A program made the translations under genes and the position numbers. DNA of 11,352 nt, taken from Myxococcales bacterium (GTDB taxonomy: Bacteria; Myxococcota_A; Polyangia; Polyangiales; Polyangiaceae). The notes under the pieces are model-generated. The model worked only from the letters and a program-made list of their open reading frames with translations. It made no database searches and was not told where the DNA came from. The stretch's first letter is position 1. Each line of letters starts with the position of its first letter. The DNA lies in assembly GCA_023248785.1 (NCBI GenBank), contig JAHFDX010000059.1:1-11352 (forward strand). Direction: 5' to 3'. This document shows, piece by piece, positions 6,667 through 11,352 of the stretch.

Positions 6667-7254
6667 ATGTCGACTCTATCGTGCATGCAACGGCATCGAG
6701 CTCTGTTGCTCGCGTGCGCCATGGCAGCGTGCGCGCCACCGAAACAGCCCACTTCCACGCGGACATCTACGTTGCCCAGTTCTATCACCCGCTGCGAGGC
6801 CATCAGCGACGCGTCGCATCTTGGAAGTTGGCGCCCAAAGGTCGATGAAATCGTTTCCGCACTCGAAGGCATGCCGGAAACCTGCGTACCAAAGAGTGTT
6901 CGCGCCGATGCGGTGCGCGCGTGTGCCAAGCGTGTGGGGCGCTCAACGGTCATGCTCAGCATGTCACTCAAGACGGCGGAGGAAGGTGGCGCAGACTGCG
7001 ACGAGTCGATTTTGACTGCGGAATGGAAGTCGCGGCGCTGGGTGGTTGCGCACGCGTTCTTTCGTTATGGATCGAAGTTCTCCGGAAGCGTTTCAACGAT
7101 TGAATTGCATGATGGAAAGCCCGTACTGTTTCTTGAGAATCATGGCCTCGTCGAATCCTGTGGACGACGATCGCCCCCAAAGGGCACGGCGAAGGAGGAT
7201 TGGATCATGCTGCCGGCGCATGTGCAAAAGTTCCTTTGCGAGTGGGGAGGATGA
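6667..7254 (+). CDS. Cysteine-rich lipoprotein of unknown function
   Basis: A 195-residue protein. The signal (MQRHRALLLACAMAAC) gives lipid Cys22 when counted from the ATG at 6667, with Ala at +2; the ATG at 6685 would also yield a workable signal, six residues shorter. A short Ser/Thr/Pro linker follows. The mature domain has six further cysteines (C43, C73, C86, C111, C165, C191), an even number that fits three disulfides in the periplasm. The middle (ILTAEWKSRRWVVAHAFFRYG, residues 115-135, and STIELHDGKPVLFLENHG) reads as antiparallel strands. I do not recognise the family. It ends nine bases from the stop of the convergent propeller gene, with no terminator between them. Confidence 0.8.
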   Translation: MSTLSCMQRHRALLLACAMAACAPPKQPTSTRTSTLPSSITRCEAISDASHLGSWRPKVDEIVSALEGMPETCVPKSVRADAVRACAKRVGRSTVMLSMSLKTAEEGGADCDESILTAEWKSRRWVVAHAFFRYGSKFSGSVSTIELHDGKPVLFLENHGLVESCGRRSPPKGTAKEDWIMLPAHVQKFLCEWGG

Positions 7255-7263
7255 CCTTTTGCC

Positions 7264-8526
7264 TTATTCGAGAGGTGTGCTCTCGAGGCGAACCAACGTG
7301 CCGTCTGCGACGACGTAGGCCACGCCACCCGCGATGACAGGCGAGTGGACGTCCTTTGCATTTTCGAGGGGTGCCCCGCTCCAGCGCACTCTTCCAGTGG
7401 TAAGTTCGAGAACGTGCAGTTGCCCACCGGCGGTGACTAACAGTGCGCCGGATCCCGTCGCCGCGGCGAGCGACGTTGCATTACGGGATGCCGATCGCGT
7501 GCGTAGAATCGCAACGGACCACGCGGGCTCTCCCGTTTGCGCGTCGAAAGCGAGCACTCCGACAACGGAATGTACAATGACGAGACGACCCGCCACCACC
7601 GGCGCGGCGACGCGTGCATCCTCAACGGGCGTAGACCAAACGACGTTGCCATCGTTTTGTGACCGCGCAACGAGCACGCTCTCGTGCTCCTTTTTTGGCA
7701 AGCGCTCGACCATGTAGACACGGCCTCCTCCTGCGCTTGGTGCGCTATCGGGAACCGTAGCGCTCTTCCACTTGACGGCGCCGGTTTCGGGATCGAGCGC
7801 CGTTAGGTAGGCGTACTTTGGAAAGCGATAGTTTGCGGCGTGAAAGAGCGTTCCGCCATCGAGCGCAATTCCGTTTTCGTCCGGGATCACGATGCCTTTT
7901 GCGGAGAACTTGTCGGTCTTCCACAACGGCAACGCCCGAGGATCGTACGCACCGGCAAAAAGTCCGGGACCTTCCTCCTGCCATGTATTGGCCAAATAAT
8001 AACGGGAGTCATCGGCCAGCGTCGGGCCCCAACAATCAAGCTCGGCGCTCCTGTGGGTACCACTTTGAGAATCCATCACGTAAACGCCGTCGTCGACGTA
8101 CATCACGACGTTGAGGGCCGCTGTTGGCCAATGCGCGCGCGCGATATCGGCCCGACTATCGAACGTCCATTGCATGTGGGCGTCTTTCGCCTCGATGCGA
8201 TGAAGCACCGGTGACTGGCCGCGGATACCCGCGGCGTACACGGTGTCGATATCTGCAATGGCGTGCTCCACTCGTTCCTTGCGTCCCCCAACAGGTGGTG
8301 GCGAAAAGGTCCACGTCGTCTTGAGCGGTGGGTCAATGCATGCCGTGCTTGCGGATGTGCGCGCCGCGTCGTGGGCGTACGTTGTCCATCCCTCATGCCC
8401 ACATACACGCGGTAAGGGAGCAGGAACCGTCGGTAGCGTCTTGGCTCGTTGCGCGGGCGCGCAGGACGCTGAAGCGCTCAAAAATGAAACCTGGATTGTG
8501 GCGACAGCCAGTGCGAAAACCCGCAT
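7264..8526 (-). CDS. PQQ-repeat beta-propeller lipoprotein (BamB-like fold)
   Basis: A 420-residue protein from the ATG at 8526, preceded by a weak GGTGG; an ATG at 8538 would add four residues. The signal ends in SASASC (lipid Cys22, Ala at +2), a borderline lipobox. After a Pro-rich linker, GWTTYAHDAARTSAS (residues 46-60) matches the usual entry of PQQ-like propellers. Blade repeats of the form ALDPETGAVKW (243-253), FDAQTGEPAW (about 327-336) and ELTTGRVRW (about 374-382) are visible, with a looser one at 287-297. The fold is a platform for protein or sugar binding in the envelope; BamB of the outer-membrane assembly machine is the best-known relative. Nothing nearby supports a BamB role, and PQQ binding for catalysis is not indicated. 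It probably shares a transcript with the propeller gene upstream. Confidence 0.85.
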   Translation of the reverse strand: MRVFALAVATIQVSFLSASASCAPAQRAKTLPTVPAPLPRVCGHEGWTTYAHDAARTSASTACIDPPLKTTWTFSPPPVGGRKERVEHAIADIDTVYAAGIRGQSPVLHRIEAKDAHMQWTFDSRADIARAHWPTAALNVVMYVDDGVYVMDSQSGTHRSAELDCWGPTLADDSRYYLANTWQEEGPGLFAGAYDPRALPLWKTDKFSAKGIVIPDENGIALDGGTLFHAANYRFPKYAYLTALDPETGAVKWKSATVPDSAPSAGGGRVYMVERLPKKEHESVLVARSQNDGNVVWSTPVEDARVAAPVVAGRLVIVHSVVGVLAFDAQTGEPAWSVAILRTRSASRNATSLAAATGSGALLVTAGGQLHVLELTTGRVRWSGAPLENAKDVHSPVIAGGVAYVVADGTLVRLESTPLE

Positions 8527-8571
8527 GGGCGCCACCATGCATGGAGCGTTGCGGAGCGTCTACCCCATCAC

Positions 8572-8598
8572 GTGCTCATTTTTGCAGGTGCTCATTTT
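8572..8598. repeat. 11-base direct repeat, 16-base period, at a propeller gene stop
   Basis: GTGCTCATTTT occurs at 8572-8582 and again at 8588-8598. Read on the minus strand, the first copy (AAAATGAGCAC) contains the TGA stop of the 8592-9689 gene, and the second lies in the short gap before the next minus-strand gene. It could be a small slippage duplication or a paired binding site for a regulator of the downstream gene. Confidence 0.6.
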
Positions 8599-9689
8599 AG
8601 ACACGCAACCGTCCACGAACTCTTGCCGGTTCCACCGTACGTTTCTGCAAGTGTCTTGCCGATGGGCCGATAGATCGGCGTGCTGCCGGTGAGCTCGATG
8701 AGGAAGAGACGCGAAAATGTAACCTCGCCGTTTTGATTGCAAGACGTGCTCACCAAAAGGTGTTGATCGTCGCCGCAAAACGTCGGGTAGTTGAAGCTGA
8801 CACCTTGGCAAGGTGCGAACGTGCTGTCGTACACGCTGATCGCGCTGGCCTTGAGATCCGCGAGGAAGAGTGACGCATCGCCGAAGGTCCCCTCGTGGTA
8901 GAGCCTGCTCTGAATTCCCCCGCCCGTTGAGTTGTCGCAAAGTGTGATCAGGCTGTTGATTCCAAATCCACAGTGCCCACTTTCCTGGCCCCAGCTTGCG
9001 GTTTTTTTGGTTTGTGTGTCGTAGACCTGCCCGACCGCGCCGACGGTCGACGTGATTTCGTGAAACACGATGTATCTTCCATCCGTGGAATAATCGGGAT
9101 CTTCTTGCTCTTTCACTCCTGTGAGTGCGGCGCCTGTTCCGACAACAAGACCACCGCCGCTTAGCGAGGCTGTTGTAAGCATTTTATTGCTATCGGCGTA
9201 AAGCAACGTCGACCCATCCGGACTCACGGCGGCCCAGCTCGCCCCGCTAATAAGGACTCCGGTGTTGCCCGTGCGAAGGTCGACATAACCGAGGTCTTTC
9301 GTTCGAACGTCTTTGAATATCGTGAAGTAAGCAACCGAGAGATTTGGGTTCCACGCCGGGTACGACTCACTCACGCTTGTGTTGGTCGCTCGTTTGACGT
9401 CGGTAACGGTTCCATCCGACAACTTCAGCGTTGCCGTGTAGAGATCACACTGGTCGTTCGTACCGTGATCTCGGCAGCTGCCATTGGAGTCGAAGTCGGC
9501 GCCAAACATGATGCGCTTGGTCCCCGGCTCGTTTGTTCCAGTGTCCGCCTGAGATGACCCCGAGTCAGCGGAGGTGCTGCCGTCGCCTGAAGTGCCGCCA
9601 TCGAAGGAAGCGGCGGACGATGAGCACGCAACGTTGGTCAAGAGAAACGAAAGACCGACGAGGCCTAGAGTTATGCGCTTGAGGTCCAT
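8592..9689 (-). CDS. TolB/PD40-type beta-propeller lipoprotein
   Basis: A 365-residue protein from the ATG at 9689. The same frame is open to 9860, but the upstream part lacks signal character, while MDLKRITLGLVGLSFLLTNVAC is a good lipoprotein signal (lipid Cys22, Ser at +2). A Gly/Ser/Asp-rich linker runs to about residue 55. Propeller blades are marked by SYPAWNPN (109-116), SPDGSTLLYAD (156-166) and STDGRYIVFHE (201-211), the WD40-like/PD40 pattern found in TolB and in peptidase N-domains. Several cysteines are spread through the domain (for example GSCRDHGTNDQC), which suggests disulfides or a bound metal. No enzymatic domain is attached, so a binding or scaffold role is likely. The ribosome-binding site is weak. 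It lies directly upstream of the PQQ-type propeller gene, with a 65-base gap. Confidence 0.85.
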   Translation of the reverse strand: MDLKRITLGLVGLSFLLTNVACSSSAASFDGGTSGDGSTSADSGSSQADTGTNEPGTKRIMFGADFDSNGSCRDHGTNDQCDLYTATLKLSDGTVTDVKRATNTSVSESYPAWNPNLSVAYFTIFKDVRTKDLGYVDLRTGNTGVLISGASWAAVSPDGSTLLYADSNKMLTTASLSGGGLVVGTGAALTGVKEQEDPDYSTDGRYIVFHEITSTVGAVGQVYDTQTKKTASWGQESGHCGFGINSLITLCDNSTGGGIQSRLYHEGTFGDASLFLADLKASAISVYDSTFAPCQGVSFNYPTFCGDDQHLLVSTSCNQNGEVTFSRLFLIELTGSTPIYRPIGKTLAETYGGTGKSSWTVACLK

Positions 9690-9808
9690 GTCCACAACGG
9701 TATCACCGAGGGAAACCTTCCACCCATTTCGGTTGCGCCTCAGCTTGCGAACGTCAAGGATTGCGCGCACGGTTGAGCTGTTGCTCACAGTCGTGTCCTC
9801 ACCGCTTC

Positions 9809-9836
9809 TTGACAGCAACTGCATCCCTGGCATAAC
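9809..9836 (+). promoter_or_regulatory. Candidate sigma70-type promoter for the 9894 gene
   Basis: A perfect -35 TTGACA (9809-9814) is followed after 16 bases by CATAAC (9831-9836), which matches TATAAT at four of six positions. Transcription would start near 9843, leaving a leader of about 50 bases before the ATG at 9894. It is the best promoter match in the window and would also serve the following aspartic protease gene. Confidence 0.5.
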
Positions 9837-9893
9837 TCGCTGGGGGCCAGTCTGAAGCAATCCGCGGACGCGATGTCAAGGGGAGAACATTCA

Positions 9894-10625
9894 ATGAAAC
9901 GCCATCTGTTTGCCGGGCTCTTCGTGGTCGCTGGCTGCGGCAGTACCACCACCAATTACTATCTCCCTGCCACCGCGACGGATGCCTCGTCACCGTCTAC
10001 GAGTGTTTCTGCGAACGACGGCAAGGATGCTTCGTCGACGACCACAGACTCAGGCGTGGCGCCGCCCACGGACGCCCCGCCAACAGGCGTTGCGGGTCTC
10101 ACCGTGAACTGCAGCGTGCCGTACATTCTTGACGGCACAAAGGTCGGCGATCAGACGTACATGGTTCAACACTTCTCGCATTTGGTGCAGCAGTACTGCA
10201 TCACCGGCATCGTTCGCGGAGCCGACATCACAGCCTATCCAGAGAAGATGTATTACGGTTCGCACACGACCGGTGCTCTCGGCCTCTACCAAGTCGCAAT
10301 GCAGCAAACCACGCTCACGCCAACGTACTCCGTCAAGATGGATTTCAAACCCGATTCGGCAGCAAAGCAAGGTTCTGATTGGGGCGTTGGCCTTACCGAA
10401 CAAAACGACACGACGCTGGTGGCTGTGTACAAGCACCTTTCAATGAGCCAGATGTGTCTGTTTGCGATCGGAACTGGTGGCAAGGTCACATTTGACAAGG
10501 CGCAGAACACGACCAAAGAGGGTGGCTCCTTTACGCTCAAGGGTCTCGTGAACGTGACGGATCCGAAGGACGTTCCCACGGTGTGTGACGACGCTGCGTC
10601 GACATCGGCGCCGTGTTGCAGTTGA
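9894..10625 (+). CDS. Lipoprotein of unknown function with Cys-rich C-terminus
   Basis: A 243-residue protein. The ATG at 9894 is preceded by AAGGGGAG (9878-9885) at eight bases, so I prefer it over the ATG at 9873, which lies upstream of that site. MKRHLFAGLFVVAGC has a textbook lipobox (VAGC, lipid Cys15, Gly at +2). An Asp/Ser/Thr/Pro-rich linker runs to about residue 68. The domain after it has cysteines at 73, 102, 188, 231, 241 and 242, ending in APCCS. GLYQVAMQQTTLTPTYSVKMDF and WGVGLTEQNDTTLVAVYKHL read as antiparallel beta-strands, so a jelly-roll or lectin-like sandwich is possible. No family is recognised. The next gene starts 20 bases downstream on the same strand, so the two probably form an operon. 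Confidence 0.85.
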   Translation: MKRHLFAGLFVVAGCGSTTTNYYLPATATDASSPSTSVSANDGKDASSTTTDSGVAPPTDAPPTGVAGLTVNCSVPYILDGTKVGDQTYMVQHFSHLVQQYCITGIVRGADITAYPEKMYYGSHTTGALGLYQVAMQQTTLTPTYSVKMDFKPDSAAKQGSDWGVGLTEQNDTTLVAVYKHLSMSQMCLFAIGTGGKVTFDKAQNTTKEGGSFTLKGLVNVTDPKDVPTVCDDAASTSAPCCS

Positions 10626-10645
10626 AGAGAACCGAGCCCGAGCGA

Positions 10646-11352
10646 ATGTCGGCGCGTGGTATGCGTGCGCTGCTTGTTCCTCTTGCGCTTGGAGTTGCGT
10701 GTTCTGAGGGAGGAGCAACAAAGCCTCCTTACGATTCGGGCGCTCCGGATGCGTCCGCGGATGGTCAGACGCTCCATGTTCCGCTTGACGGCGAGCCGTG
10801 TGTTGAGGCGTATCTTGACAATCGAACCACCGCATCGCTCCTCGTGGTCGACACCGGCGCGGTGCGAACGGCCGTTGACAAATCGCTTCTTCGAAGTGTT
10901 GAGAACGGAGTGGGTCTTGTCACGATCGACTTTGGCGAGGGTGTCATCCTGCGTGACTTCGAGGTGCTCGCGGTTGACCTCACATCGGCGCGTGATCATA
11001 TCGGCGCGGAGGTGGCGGGTCTTATCGGCCAGGATCTCATTCAGCGTTATTACATTGGCATCGACTACCGAAACGCGCGCGCTTCCATTTCAGAACGCCC
11101 CCCGACCGAAGCCCCGACCGGTTTCGCGACATCGGATGCAATCGCACTCCCCTACGAATTGGTTCAAGGTCTGCCGATCGTCACGACGCAAATCGGTGAC
11201 AACTCGGTGCGTTTTCTTGCCGACACGGGCTCCGGCGTAACGCTTCTCGTTCGCTCCAAAGCTCCCGAGGCTGCATTGGCCACCGGGCTTTCCGGTTACG
11301 TTTGGTACACGAGCTATGGGTCGGACCCTGCGACCATCATTCGCATTCCAAG
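10646..11352 (+). CDS. Lipoprotein with tandem clan AA (retropepsin-like) aspartic protease lobes, 3' end outside window
   Basis: The frame from the ATG at 10646 is open to the window edge (235 complete codons). MRALLVPLALGVAC gives lipid Cys19 (Ser at +2), followed by a short Asp/Ser/Ala-rich linker. Lobe one has LLVVDTGAVRTAVD (DTG at residues 69-71), then GLIGQDLIQRYYIGIDY (125-141), the hydrophobic-Gly turn plus strand typical of retropepsin-like domains. A second DTG comes in FLADTGSGVTLL (193-195), and the protein then runs off the window. Two DTG lobes in one chain would give a pepsin-like monomeric active site. Clan AA proteases hydrolyse peptide bonds; an envelope-anchored one could process surface proteins. 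Ala after the first DTG instead of Ser/Thr is tolerated in some retropepsin-like proteins. The ribosome-binding site is weak. It follows the 9894 gene by 20 bases. Confidence 0.85.
   Translation, partial: MSARGMRALLVPLALGVACSEGGATKPPYDSGAPDASADGQTLHVPLDGEPCVEAYLDNRTTASLLVVDTGAVRTAVDKSLLRSVENGVGLVTIDFGEGVILRDFEVLAVDLTSARDHIGAEVAGLIGQDLIQRYYIGIDYRNARASISERPPTEAPTGFATSDAIALPYELVQGLPIVTTQIGDNSVRFLADTGSGVTLLVRSKAPEAALATGLSGYVWYTSYGSDPATIIRIP

Noticed and set aside
6585..6971. A 128-codon minus-strand frame across the start of the 6667 gene
   Set aside because: The opposite strand has a clear lipoprotein signal with an even number of mature cysteines; this frame shows no recognisable features.
8592..9860. 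A longer N-terminus for the PD40 propeller, starting at 9860
   Set aside because: The extra 57 residues have no signal or domain character and would bury the lipoprotein signal; the start at 9689 puts it at the N-terminus.
1..11352. CRISPR arrays, tRNA or rRNA genes, intact insertion sequences, toxin-antitoxin or phage-defence modules
   Set aside because: I looked for repeat-spacer arrays, transposase motifs, terminal inverted repeats and known defence domains and saw none; the recombinase fragment is too short to count as an element.

Overview
The window looks like a stretch of a large Myxococcota chromosome, most likely the Polyangia/Sorangiineae side (Labilithrix-like). This rests on a moderately high G+C content judged by eye, many orphan exported proteins, and above all the recurring lipoprotein layout of a lipid-attachment Cys followed by a long Asp/Ser/Thr/Gly/Pro-rich linker (blocks such as DAG, DSG, DAS). 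Assignment below phylum is inference. No rRNA, tRNA, CRISPR array or intact mobile element was seen.

Layout, left to right. (1) 1-822, minus: a TlpA/thioredoxin-like lipoprotein with a WCPHC active site, cut by the window edge and broken by a frameshift near 540. (2) 935-1462 minus and 1595-2164 plus: two small exported proteins, divergently transcribed, that appear to be diverged paralogues (same spacing of Cys, Trp and an LLVC block). (3) 2237-3031 plus: a lipoprotein with a probable beta-rich C-terminal domain. (4) 3148-4341 and 4570-5043 plus: the only two clearly cytosolic proteins, an unrecognised helical protein and an SRPBCC/START-like ligand-binding protein. They lie in the same reading frame, separated by one TAG and 76 sense codons. 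(5) 5071-5178 plus: the orphaned C-terminus of a tyrosine recombinase including its presumed catalytic Tyr. (6) 5230-6405 minus: a lipoprotein with an HESQH zinc-protease-like motif, divergent from a Cys-rich lipoprotein at 6667-7254. (7) 7264-8526 and 8592-9689 minus: two beta-propeller lipoproteins in tandem, one of PQQ-repeat type and one of TolB/PD40 type. (8) 9894-10625 and 10646-11352 plus: a Cys-rich lipoprotein behind a sigma70-like promoter, then a lipoprotein with two DTG motifs, which looks like a tandem clan AA aspartic protease cut by the right edge.

Ten of the twelve protein-coding loci encode proteins predicted to leave the cytoplasm, and eight of these look like lipoproteins. 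None of the eight has Asp at position +2, so outer-membrane placement is plausible by the E. coli rule. The genes do not form one long operon: direction changes repeatedly, with pairs at most. I read the window as an accessory envelope-protein region with signs of gene turnover (frameshift, recombinase remnant), not as a recognisable pathway. The best leads for something undescribed are the divergent paralogue pair, the two-lobed aspartic protease lipoprotein and the HEXXH lipoprotein.
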